Source: an uncultured Sphingobacteriales bacterium (GTDB taxonomy: Bacteria; Bacteroidota; Bacteroidia; Chitinophagales; Chitinophagaceae). From it: 10,234 nucleotides of DNA. Positions 1-7,010 of the stretch are shown here, one piece after another. The translations under genes were made by a program, and so were the position numbers. Below the pieces are notes generated by a model that was not told the DNA's origin, did not search any database, and was given only the letters and a program-made list of their open reading frames with translations. Position 1 is the first letter of the stretch; the number at the start of each line of letters is the position of its first letter. The stretch spans positions 1 through 10,234 of the forward strand of contig CAMPKG010000100.1 of assembly GCA_946887085.1 (NCBI GenBank), written 5' to 3'.

Positions 1-1469
1 AACTGATCACCGTTTCATTGCTGCTGCTCGCATCTGTCATCCTGGTCCAATGCCAGAACAACCATGAAAAACATGACGACAACCACGAAGCCCGTTTTAT
101 CAAACCTGTCGATTTTCCTGATACTAAGATCCCCGGTTTTAAGTTCCCCGAAGATTCAAGTGTCATCAATGGCTGGATAGACGCCCAGGACAACGACAAA
201 ATAGCCGCCCATGCCTGGGGCATCTGGACAGGTTTAAATATGCCAGCCCACCAGAAGTACGAAGGACAAGAGCTGAGGGTTTTTGAAACCTGGCTTACCC
301 CCGAGGATATCCAGGGATTAATAACTGCAGAAATGGACGGTAAGAGCCTGGCCATGGAACAGGTAAAAACCCACCGAGGCACAATGCATACGCCTCACCA
401 GTTCCTGCACAAAGCGAGGATGAAAGGGCTGATGCAAGGCATGGGTGTGAACGTTGACAGCATTGACCAATCGAACATCATCGGCTTTGTGAAATACGAC
501 CCTTCGGCTACATCATTCACCGTGAAGCACAAACTGCTCGACTCAATGGTATTGCAAAAAATGTGGGATGACGGCGTTAAGGAAATACCTGAATTCCCGA
601 ACACCGCTATAACGCTGAAGCCAAGTTTTGAAACATTTAATCCCGATGCAGATACATTCAAGCAGTGGAATGGTTGCTACCGGCTAAATGCCTGGACCGG
701 CCTTCCTGATACGCCAATATCTTATGCGGAAGGTAACTGGCCGGGATGGGTGTATGTGGATCCAAATAACAAAGGCAAGGGAAATGGCAGCGTAGACACC
801 GGACAGGGGCAAACACCGGAAAATACATACAATCTCGATGACTTCATCCACTTTAAGCTGGATGCCGGAACTGCGAGACAGTTAAGCGAGACAAGCGGAC
901 GTAAAGCCAAGGCTAACGACATAGCTATACTGGTGGCCATGCATGTAACCACAAAAGAAACCAAACGCTGGACATGGCAAACATTCTGGTGGGCACCAAA
1001 CCCCGACAATCCGCCTGCGCCAAGTTCTGCAGCAATTGCCAGCCTGAGGCCTAAAGAATTGAAAGGCGCTCCACGGCACTATGCAATGGCACCTGCTTAT
1101 ACTTTTATCTATCCAAACCAGCCAAACAGCGGAGGCAATAATATTGGTACGTCCATATATGCGTTTAACCCATACCTGGAAGCAGGTTTTACGTTTGGCC
1201 CTGTAGGTTCGAATGCGGCGCTCAATGACCCGGCCTATGTGATAACCAATGGCAAGAAAGTGGACAACAACTGGGGTATACGCACTAACTGTATGAGCTG
1301 CCACGCGCATGCAAACTTTGCACCGGCGACTGTTGCACAAACCCAGTTGCCGCAGTACCTGGGTGATACTTATGTAGACCTGCACGACACCATCTACGGC
1401 AAAGCGTTGAAGCTCGATTTTGCATGGTCGATACAAGGGAACATGTTCAATCCACCAAAGAAGAAATAA
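1..1469 (+). CDS. Secreted mono-haem cytochrome c family protein (5' end outside window)
   Basis: The frame is open from the first bases, and a hydrophobic stretch is already under way at base 3, so the true start lies upstream; the TTG at base 18 is probably internal. Residues are numbered from that TTG. A signal peptide core is followed by L-V-Q-C (Cys12) and an N/H/D/E-rich linker, so it may be a lipoprotein, although Gln before the Cys is an unusual lipobox. One c-type haem motif, CMSCH, lies at residues 425-429 near the C-terminus (base 1290 on). The rest has no second CxxCH. It is rich in aromatic residues, with a W-T-W-Q-T-F-W-W run near residues 318-325. The overall layout matches a large, poorly characterised 'cytochrome c family protein' group of about 500 residues. 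Covalent haem and an envelope location are well supported; the redox partner and substrate are unknown. It ends just before a strong hairpin terminator. Confidence 0.8.
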   Translation, partial: LITVSLLLLASVILVQCQNNHEKHDDNHEARFIKPVDFPDTKIPGFKFPEDSSVINGWIDAQDNDKIAAHAWGIWTGLNMPAHQKYEGQELRVFETWLTPEDIQGLITAEMDGKSLAMEQVKTHRGTMHTPHQFLHKARMKGLMQGMGVNVDSIDQSNIIGFVKYDPSATSFTVKHKLLDSMVLQKMWDDGVKEIPEFPNTAITLKPSFETFNPDADTFKQWNGCYRLNAWTGLPDTPISYAEGNWPGWVYVDPNNKGKGNGSVDTGQGQTPENTYNLDDFIHFKLDAGTARQLSETSGRKAKANDIAILVAMHVTTKETKRWTWQTFWWAPNPDNPPAPSSAAIASLRPKELKGAPRHYAMAPAYTFIYPNQPNSGGNNIGTSIYAFNPYLEAGFTFGPVGSNAALNDPAYVITNGKKVDNNWGIRTNCMSCHAHANFAPATVAQTQLPQYLGDTYVDLHDTIYGKALKLDFAWSIQGNMFNPPKKK

Positions 1470-1482
1470 CGTATGTAAAATG

Positions 1483-1514
1483 AAAATCCCGCGGACTTCC
1501 GCGGGATTTTTTTT
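1483..1514. terminator. Bidirectional intrinsic terminator between convergent genes
   Basis: A perfect 13-bp inverted repeat pairs 1483-1495 (AAAATCCCGCGGA) with 1498-1510 (TCCGCGGGATTTT) around a two-base CT centre, so the real loop is probably four bases. On the plus strand the T-run is eight long (1507-1514), giving a strong terminator for the cytochrome gene. Read on the minus strand it ends in four T, which could also stop transcripts leaving the thioredoxin gene whose stop codon is at 1531. Confidence 0.92.
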
Positions 1515-1530
1515 ATGCTGCTACAACTTC

Positions 1531-1848
1531 CTAGAGGTGTTGCTGGATCTTCTTATCGAAAACGCCTTTGGGCGCTGCGCCTACTTGCTTGTCAACTACC
1601 TGGCCGCCTTTGATGAACAGCACGGCGGGGATGCTGGTGATACCATAGTTGATAGACAGTTGCGGGTTCTCGTCAACGTTCACCTTACCTATATTCACTT
1701 TACCGTCATACTCTTTTGCCAGCGCTTCGATGGTTGGGCCGAGTGCCAGGCAAGGGCCGCACCAGGGAGCCCAGAAATCTACTACCGTCAGTTTCTCTGC
1801 TTTTATTACTTCTGCGTCAAAGTTTGCGTCAGTGTATACTGCTGCCAT
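1531..1848 (-). CDS. trxA: Thioredoxin, canonical WCGPC type
   Basis: This is a single-domain 105-aa cytoplasmic thioredoxin with no signal peptide; the length is that of the family. It shows the active site W29-C30-G31-P32-C33, the buried Asp24 in V-V-D-F-W, Pro38 at the helix kink, the cis-proline Pro74 in S-I-P-A, and Gly90 in V-G-A. It should reduce protein disulfides such as those of ribonucleotide reductase or peroxiredoxins, using thioredoxin reductase (not in this window). The ATG at 1848 is supported by alignment with the neighbouring paralogue, which shares the same N-terminus. A TAnnTTTG box lies 37 bases upstream, so it probably has its own promoter in addition to any read-through from dnaE and the second thioredoxin gene. 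It ends 17 bases before the hairpin at 1483-1514. Confidence 0.96.
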   Translation of the reverse strand: MAAVYTDANFDAEVIKAEKLTVVDFWAPWCGPCLALGPTIEALAKEYDGKVNIGKVNVDENPQLSINYGITSIPAVLFIKGGQVVDKQVGAAPKGVFDKKIQQHL

Positions 1849-1884
1849 TTTATTTGAATTTTTATTATTTGGTTAAAGACAATG

Positions 1885-1892
1885 CAAAGGTA
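1885..1892 (-). promoter_or_regulatory. Candidate Bacteroidota -7 box for trxA
   Basis: The minus strand reads TACCTTTG, an exact match to the Bacteroidota primary sigma -7 consensus TAnnTTTG, and lies 37 bases upstream of the thioredoxin ATG. No convincing TTG is seen 19-21 bases further upstream (only TTCTG with a shorter spacer). The call rests on the -7 box and its position alone. Confidence 0.45.
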
Positions 1893-1947
1893 CTACGTGT
1901 ATTTGATTCAGAATAATAGGGAACGAATATAGTGATATAAGTAGCTG

Positions 1948-2265
1948 TTACATATGCTGCTGTATCTTCTTTTCATACACACTGCGCGCCGCCAGACCCA
2001 CGTGTTTATCAACCAATTGGCCGTTTTTGAAAAAGAGCACACAAGGCAGGTTCATTACACCGTATTTTACGGATATCTCCGGGTTCTCGTCGCTGTTCAG
2101 TTTGCCGATGTTCACTTTGCCATCGTAGTCGGCAGCCAAAGCGTCTATGGTTTTGCCCAGCACCAGGCAGGGAGGACACCAGGTAGCCCAGAAATCAACT
2201 ACGGCCAGTTTATCTGAATTAAGTACTTCTGTCTCAAAGTTTGCGTCGGTAAATGTGGTTGCCAT
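1948..2265 (-). CDS. Diverged thioredoxin paralogue, WCPPC type
   Basis: This is a 105-aa single-domain thioredoxin-fold protein without a signal peptide. It aligns without gaps to the downstream thioredoxin (66 of 105 positions identical by hand count), so the pair is a tandem duplication. Trp29, Cys30, Cys33, Asp24 and cis-Pro74 are kept. The dipeptide between the active-site cysteines changes from G-P to P-P, and the preceding residue changes from Pro to Thr, giving the F-W-A-T-W-C-P-P-C look of TlpA/ResA-like proteins. Kink Pro38 becomes Lys, and a new Cys75 directly follows the cis-proline. These sites set redox potential and substrate contacts, so it likely serves different targets from the canonical copy. 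It starts 70 bases after the dnaE stop; no TAnnTTTG box is seen in that gap, so co-transcription with dnaE is plausible. Confidence 0.92.
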   Translation of the reverse strand: MATTFTDANFETEVLNSDKLAVVDFWATWCPPCLVLGKTIDALAADYDGKVNIGKLNSDENPEISVKYGVMNLPCVLFFKNGQLVDKHVGLAARSVYEKKIQQHM

Positions 2266-2335
2266 GAAAAGGTTTGAATTTGGTCCGGATAGTTATCGGG
2301 ATTGGATTTTGGAATTTTATGCTTTGGAATTTGTT

Positions 2336-5300
2336 TTATGATACTTCCAGCGAGAGCCTGATCTCATCATGCTGTTCGAGGTAGGCTATCAGGTCGTCGT
2401 TGATATTGATACGTTGTGCATGGGTTTTGAGCTTGGTGGTCCTGTTTTCCTCTTCATCCACCACCTGCAGTATCAATTCTGTACTGCCGGGGTTTTGTTT
2501 CAGGTTCTCAGCAAGGAAAGCCACCATTTCAGGACCGATCTTATTCAGCGGCATCCACATGTGCACGCGCTTGGTCAGTTTTTTCTTCACTTCGTCCAGC
2601 AACATGATGCTCTGTATCTCGAACTCCATCACCCCGGGCCTGAACCTGTGTTCCTGGTATACACCCTGTATCAGCAGCTTCTGGCCATTGTCCAGGTAGT
2701 TGCTGTACTGCAGGTAGTTCTTCTCCCAGAAAACGATCTCCTGGTTGCCTGTGTAATCGTTCAGTACCAGCTTGCCGAATTTGCTGCCTTTCTTGGTGGT
2801 CATATGCGCAGCATCTGTCACAAAGCCTGCTATACGTATGGTGCGGCCTTTACAATTCTCTATCTCATTGATAGGTGTAAAGCCATAATGCTTCATCTCA
2901 AACTTATAGCCATCCAGCGGGTGTGCACTCAGGTAGATGCCGATAACGTCTTTCTCACGATCGAGCAGTTCAGGCAATGTCCATGGAGGGCACTCCGGTA
3001 TTGCGGGCGGTTTTACATCGGCCATCGTGCTCTCGCCAAATAAACTGTTAGATGCCATAGAGGCATTTGCCTGCACCTGGTTGCCGAACCGGGCTATGCG
3101 CTCTAATCCGGTTACAGGGTCGGTTGGTGGTGCATAGAAGTATTGTGCACGGTGCATTTCCTTAAAGGAATCTAAACCGCCTGCAAGCACCATTCCTTCC
3201 AGCGTCTTTTTGTTTACCGTGCGTTGGTTGACCCGCGAAATAAGATCGAATACAGAAGTATAGGGCCCGTTAGCTTCGCGCTCGGCAATAAGGTCTTCCA
3301 CCGCCGCCTCTCCCACTCCTTTGATGGCATTCATACCAAAGCGGATGACGCTTTCTTTGTTTACCGAGAACCCTTTCAGACTTTCATTTACATCAGGACC
3401 GGCTACGGCGAGGCCCATGCGCTGGCACTCTTCCATGTAGAACTTGATCTTGTCGATATTGCCCTGGTTATTCAGTACCGCAGCCATGAACTCAGACGGA
3501 TAATGCGCCTTGAGGAAAGCGGTCTGGTAGGCTACAAATGCGTAGCAGGTAGAATGCGATTTGTTGAACGCGTACTGGGCAAATGCCTCCCAGTCGGTCC
3601 ATATCTTATTCAGCTTGTCTTCAGGATGCCCTTTTGCTTTGGCTCCTTCCACAAACTGTCCTTTCATTTTATCGAGTACCGATTTCTGCTTTTTACCCAT
3701 CGCCTTACGCAGCACATCGGCATCGCCTTTACTGAAGCCCGCCAGCTTCTGCGAAAGCAGCATCACCTGCTCCTGGTATACCGTGATACCATAAGTATCA
3801 CTCAGGTATTCTTCCATCTCCGGCAGATCATATACTATCTGCTCCTCGCCATGCTTACGTTTGATGAAGTTGGGGATATACTCGAGCGGGCCCGGGCGGT
3901 ACAGGGCGTTCATCGCGATGAGGTCATCGAATTTATCCGGCTTGAGCTCGCGCAGGTATTTCTGCATACCCGCACTTTCAAACTGGAATGTTCCGTTGGT
4001 ATCCCCATGCTGGTATAGCTCGTAGGTCTTCAGGTCGTCGAGCGGGATATCATCTATGGATATCTCAACGCCATGGTTTCGTTTAATGAGGGCAAGCGCA
4101 TCTTTTATGATGGTCAGGGTTTTTAGTCCCAGGAAGTCCATCTTGATAACGCCGGCGTTCTCGATGATGTTCCCCTCGAACTGTGTGATAAGGAGATTCA
4201 CATCCTTCACCGCACACACCGGTATCATTTCGCTCAGGTCTTTCGGTGCGATGATGATACCTGCCGCGTGGATACCTGTATTGCGGACAGAGCCTTCCAG
4301 CTTTTCAGCTGAATGCAGCACCTGTCCCTGTATATTGTCTGCCGCGTACAATTCGCGGAGCTTGTTCACATTTTCAATCTCTTCGCCGCCAATACCTTCT
4401 TTTGCTTCGAGGCCACCCTCCCCTTTGATCGGTGCATGCAGCAGGCGTTTTAAGGATATACCGGGACGCTCCGGCACCAGCTTGGCGAGCCCGTTCGCGT
4501 CGGGTAACGGCAGGTCAAGTACGCGGGCCACGTCTTTGATGCTGCTCTTGGCGGCCATAGTACCGTAGGTAACAATGTGCGCCACCTGTGCTTTACCATA
4601 CTTGTCCACCACGTAGTCTATCACCTTCTGGCGGCCGACGTCATCAAAGTCGGTATCTATATCGGGCATGCTCTTACGCTCCGGGTTCAGGAAACGCTCG
4701 AACAGGAGATTGTATTTTATGGGATCGATATTGGTGATTCCCGTGCAATAGGCCACAACGGACCCCGCTGCCGAACCACGGCCGGGGCCGACGAATACTC
4801 CCAGGTCGCGGCCTGCTTTGATGAAGTCGGACACAATGAGGAAGTAACCGGCAAAACCCATGGTCTTGATGGTGAAGAGCTCAAACATCAAGCGTTCAAC
4901 TACTTCAGGAGTGATCTCTTTATAGCGTTCCTTTGCACCAGTCCAGGTCAGGTGTTCCAGGTAAGCATCCTGGTCGTCGTTGAACTCAGGCGGCACCTTG
5001 AAGTGAGGCAGCAGGATATCGCGCTCCAGCTTCAGGGGTTTGATCTTGTCAACTATGAGGTTGGTATTGTCGATAGCCTCCGGCAGGTCGCTGAACAGCT
5101 TCGACATCTCCTCTGTATTCTTGAAATAGAACTGGTCGTTATAAAAAGCAAAGCGTTTATCGCGCACCATTACCTCATCGTCGCTGAAGTCTTTCATCGT
5201 CGGCGTGCTTTGCTTCTCGCCGGTGTTAATGCACAGGAGGATATCGTGAGCATTATAGTCCTCGCGGTCTACATAATGCGAGTCGTTGGAGGCGATGACA

Positions 5301-5947
5301 GGCACGTTGTACTTGCGCGCAAATTTCACGAGTACCTCATTCACTTTGATCTGCTCCGGTATATCGTGACGCTGAAACTCAACGTAATAATCTTCACCGA
5401 ACAGGTCGAGCCACCATTTGAATTCGCGCTCCCCTTCTTCTTCACCTTTCTTCAGAATAGTGCGCGGTACCGATGCACCGAGACAGCAGGTGGTGGCAAT
5501 CAGCCCCTCGTGGTATTGCAGTATCAGTTCTTTGTCGATACGCGGGTACTTACCGTATAAGCCTTCAATAAAACCCAGCGAACAAAGCTTGACCAGGTTC
5601 TTATAGCCAATTTCATTCTTAGCCAAAAGGAGCTGGTGGAAACGCTGGTCTTTCTCGTCACGACTGAATTGTCTTTTATGGCGGTTCTCCACCACGTAGA
5701 ACTCGCAACCAACTACAGGTTTTACAACAGGCTCCACGATGTCTTTACCCTCTTCTGTCTTCCCAACCACTTTCGTATTCTTCCATGCCTGCGACACGAA
5801 TTCAAAAGCACCGAACATGTTACCATGATCAGTAATGGCCATGGCGGGCATCTCATCGTTCATTGCTTTGTCGAAAAGCCTTGAAATATTAGACGCCCCG
5901 TCGAGCAGGGAGAACTGTGTATGATTGTGTAAATGAGAAAACTTCAT
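2336..5947 (-). CDS. dnaE: DNA polymerase III subunit alpha
   Basis: This is the catalytic subunit of the replicative polymerase, 1203 aa, close to the usual 1150-1200 of DnaE1. The N-terminal PHP domain (about 1-290) appears to keep all metal ligands: H7, H9, D16, H41, E82, H104, a Cys at 154/155, D222 and H224. The polymerase core has G-P-G-R-G-S-A-A-G at 387-395, the P-D-I-D-T-D-F motif at 428-434 (catalytic D431 and D433) and the third aspartate D604 in I-K-M-D-F-L-G. A helix-hairpin-helix region lies at about 870-890 (I-K-G-V-G-E) and an OB fold at about 1035-1078. S-N-S-L-F at 966-970 is a possible beta-clamp-binding peptide. The ATG at 5947 gives the expected M-K-F-S-H-L-H-N-H-T start. 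The minus strand reads TTACTTTG at 6016-6009, one mismatch from a -7 box. The gene is complete, with no frameshift. Confidence 0.98.
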   Translation of the reverse strand: MKFSHLHNHTQFSLLDGASNISRLFDKAMNDEMPAMAITDHGNMFGAFEFVSQAWKNTKVVGKTEEGKDIVEPVVKPVVGCEFYVVENRHKRQFSRDEKDQRFHQLLLAKNEIGYKNLVKLCSLGFIEGLYGKYPRIDKELILQYHEGLIATTCCLGASVPRTILKKGEEEGEREFKWWLDLFGEDYYVEFQRHDIPEQIKVNEVLVKFARKYNVPVIASNDSHYVDREDYNAHDILLCINTGEKQSTPTMKDFSDDEVMVRDKRFAFYNDQFYFKNTEEMSKLFSDLPEAIDNTNLIVDKIKPLKLERDILLPHFKVPPEFNDDQDAYLEHLTWTGAKERYKEITPEVVERLMFELFTIKTMGFAGYFLIVSDFIKAGRDLGVFVGPGRGSAAGSVVAYCTGITNIDPIKYNLLFERFLNPERKSMPDIDTDFDDVGRQKVIDYVVDKYGKAQVAHIVTYGTMAAKSSIKDVARVLDLPLPDANGLAKLVPERPGISLKRLLHAPIKGEGGLEAKEGIGGEEIENVNKLRELYAADNIQGQVLHSAEKLEGSVRNTGIHAAGIIIAPKDLSEMIPVCAVKDVNLLITQFEGNIIENAGVIKMDFLGLKTLTIIKDALALIKRNHGVEISIDDIPLDDLKTYELYQHGDTNGTFQFESAGMQKYLRELKPDKFDDLIAMNALYRPGPLEYIPNFIKRKHGEEQIVYDLPEMEEYLSDTYGITVYQEQVMLLSQKLAGFSKGDADVLRKAMGKKQKSVLDKMKGQFVEGAKAKGHPEDKLNKIWTDWEAFAQYAFNKSHSTCYAFVAYQTAFLKAHYPSEFMAAVLNNQGNIDKIKFYMEECQRMGLAVAGPDVNESLKGFSVNKESVIRFGMNAIKGVGEAAVEDLIAEREANGPYTSVFDLISRVNQRTVNKKTLEGMVLAGGLDSFKEMHRAQYFYAPPTDPVTGLERIARFGNQVQANASMASNSLFGESTMADVKPPAIPECPPWTLPELLDREKDVIGIYLSAHPLDGYKFEMKHYGFTPINEIENCKGRTIRIAGFVTDAAHMTTKKGSKFGKLVLNDYTGNQEIVFWEKNYLQYSNYLDNGQKLLIQGVYQEHRFRPGVMEFEIQSIMLLDEVKKKLTKRVHMWMPLNKIGPEMVAFLAENLKQNPGSTELILQVVDEEENRTTKLKTHAQRININDDLIAYLEQHDEIRLSLEVS

Positions 5948-5963
5948 CGCTGTCAGAACCTCA

Positions 5964-5990
5964 GATTAGCCTGATTAGGCTGATTACCCT
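5964..5990. repeat. Three tandem 9-bp repeats in the dnaE leader
   Basis: Three head-to-tail 9-mers occur: GATTAGCCT (5964-5972), GATTAGGCT (5973-5981) and GATTACCCT (5982-5990). The first two also form a small dyad, AGCCT-GATT-AGGCT (5968-5981). The array ends 16 bases upstream of the dnaE ATG on the minus strand, within the probable untranslated leader. Its function is unknown. Confidence 0.75.
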
Positions 5991-6045
5991 GTTGAAAATG
6001 ATTACTTACAAAGTAACGAAAAAGCGGCGGGAGGGAACGGGTTGG

Positions 6046-6054
6046 TTATCCACA
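6046..6054 (+). promoter_or_regulatory. Candidate DnaA box upstream of dnaE
   Basis: The 9-mer TTATCCACA is an exact match to the strong DnaA-box consensus TTATnCACA. It lies 98 bases upstream of the dnaE start codon, in the only gene-free region next to dnaE, just beyond the one-mismatch -7 box at 6009-6016. A single box does not indicate an origin. DnaA-responsive control of dnaE transcription is an inference, and chance occurrence is possible. Confidence 0.4.
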
Positions 6055-6123
6055 GGAGGTTGATATTACCGGTTCATATGGGCAGTTTTTATCATAATAA
6101 TAGTCCCACGAGTAGTACTGATA

Positions 6124-6927
6124 TCAATGTTCACCTACTAATTCCTTTTCTGAGACGATGCCCTCGTATTTAAAAACTTCGCCGTTAAATATATACTTGA
6201 GGAAATTGCCGGTTATTTTATTACGGTCATTAATGAGGGGGATGAATAGTTCACCAGTCTCCTTGCTAATATTGATAGCAATACTACCTTCATAAGAACG
6301 GTTCGGCCCTCCATACGAAATATCATATTCGTAATTGATCGAACCTAGTGTTTTTGTACGTGTCTGGAAAAAAGGAACGTCCCATGCGAGACTGTCTCCT
6401 ACTAACTTAAAAGCCTCGACGGTAAATGCACCGGCCCCGGTGGAAAAAACAAATTGCGTAATAGAAATATAAACAGTGTCTCCCTTTTTAGTATTGAATG
6501 TATAAAGTTCTCTATAAAACGGACATAGAGTTGGTGGGTCTTCCGCAGTATCCTTACAAATATCCAGCGATACATAACCGTGCTTTCCCTTGTAATGCAT
6601 CACTGAATATGCATATCTCATAGTTCCACCTAACCGATCATCCCAGCAGTATATGCGGATTTTTTTGTCTTCCGATGTCAACATTCTACGTCCGTAGCTA
6701 TCGAACTCGAAATTCTCTCCCAGCAGGGCTGGATTTTGAATGAGCAGGTGTTCAATAGAGTGATTTATTGATTCCAATGAGTCGCCTTTGTTGTCATCTT
6801 GCTTTTCATCCCATTTGTCAAGATTGTCGAAGAGGTGCATCAGTTCGCTCACGGGGTTAGTTTGGGCGAAACTTCTGCAATGGGCAAAACATAGAACAAC
6901 AATAATAAACCAATACTTAATTTTCAT
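6124..6927 (-). CDS. Exported protein of unknown function
   Basis: I do not recognise a named family. The 267-aa product starts with a clear signal peptide (K-I-K then a hydrophobic core at 5-15, ending S-F-A-Q at 19-22), so the mature protein begins near Thr23 and is exported, probably to the periplasm. The Cys17 context (F-A-H-C) is a poor lipobox. The mature part is acidic at first (W-D-E-K-Q-D-D-N around 39-46), then rich in beta-prone aromatic segments, including K-I-R-I-Y-C-W-D at 89-96 followed by G-G-T-M. That pattern recalls other unannotated Bacteroidota secreted proteins, but this is memory, not a search. Cys94, Cys124 and Cys135 could form one disulfide. The ATG at 6927 has AGGGAGGA 13 bases upstream, a purine-rich site unusual for this window. 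No transmembrane segment or catalytic motif is seen after the signal. Confidence 0.82.
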   Translation of the reverse strand: MKIKYWFIIVVLCFAHCRSFAQTNPVSELMHLFDNLDKWDEKQDDNKGDSLESINHSIEHLLIQNPALLGENFEFDSYGRRMLTSEDKKIRIYCWDDRLGGTMRYAYSVMHYKGKHGYVSLDICKDTAEDPPTLCPFYRELYTFNTKKGDTVYISITQFVFSTGAGAFTVEAFKLVGDSLAWDVPFFQTRTKTLGSINYEYDISYGGPNRSYEGSIAINISKETGELFIPLINDRNKITGNFLKYIFNGEVFKYEGIVSEKELVGEH

Positions 6928-6980
6928 AAATCTCTATTTATCCTCCCTACCATGCATTCCATCAAAGTGGATTCTTGTGG

Positions 6981-7002
6981 TGTCAGGTCTTATGACCTGA
7001 CA
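6981..7002. repeat. Perfect intergenic palindrome (9-bp arms, TTAT loop)
   Basis: TGTCAGGTC (6981-6989) and GACCTGACA (6994-7002) are exact reverse complements around TTAT. The stem can be extended to 11 pairs with one G-T wobble using 6979-6980 and 7003-7004. It lies 8 bases beyond the stop of the hydrolase gene and 53 bases upstream of the next minus-strand gene. No T-run follows on either strand, so it is not a standard intrinsic terminator. It could be a dispersed palindromic element, an mRNA 3'-end stabiliser or an operator dyad. Confidence 0.8.
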
Positions 7003-7010
7003 TCTGAAAA

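Noticed and set aside
882..1436. Minus-strand open frame of 184 codons inside the cytochrome gene
   Set aside because: It overlaps the region encoding the CMSCH haem motif on the plus strand and has no initiation context or convincing protein character.
2266..2335. Terminator or promoter between dnaE and the WCPPC thioredoxin gene
   Set aside because: No stable hairpin with a T-run and no TAnnTTTG box is visible on the minus strand in these 70 bases.
4577..5560. Long plus-strand open frame (327 codons) opposite dnaE, with several shorter ones at 2369-3043, 3224-4018 and 4056-4568
   Set aside because: These lie wholly antisense to the intact, motif-complete dnaE gene, have no coherent domains, signal peptide or start context, and follow from codon bias in the real gene.
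6046..6060. Replication origin suggested by the DnaA box
   Set aside because: Only one exact box was found, with no cluster, no AT-rich unwinding region and no dnaA or dnaN gene nearby.
6078..6173. Possible 31-codon plus-strand peptide starting at ATG 6078 with AGGAGGT upstream
   Set aside because: The purine-rich site is about 17 bases from the ATG, too far for a normal ribosome binding site. The peptide runs antisense into the 3' end of the exported-protein gene and has no notable features.
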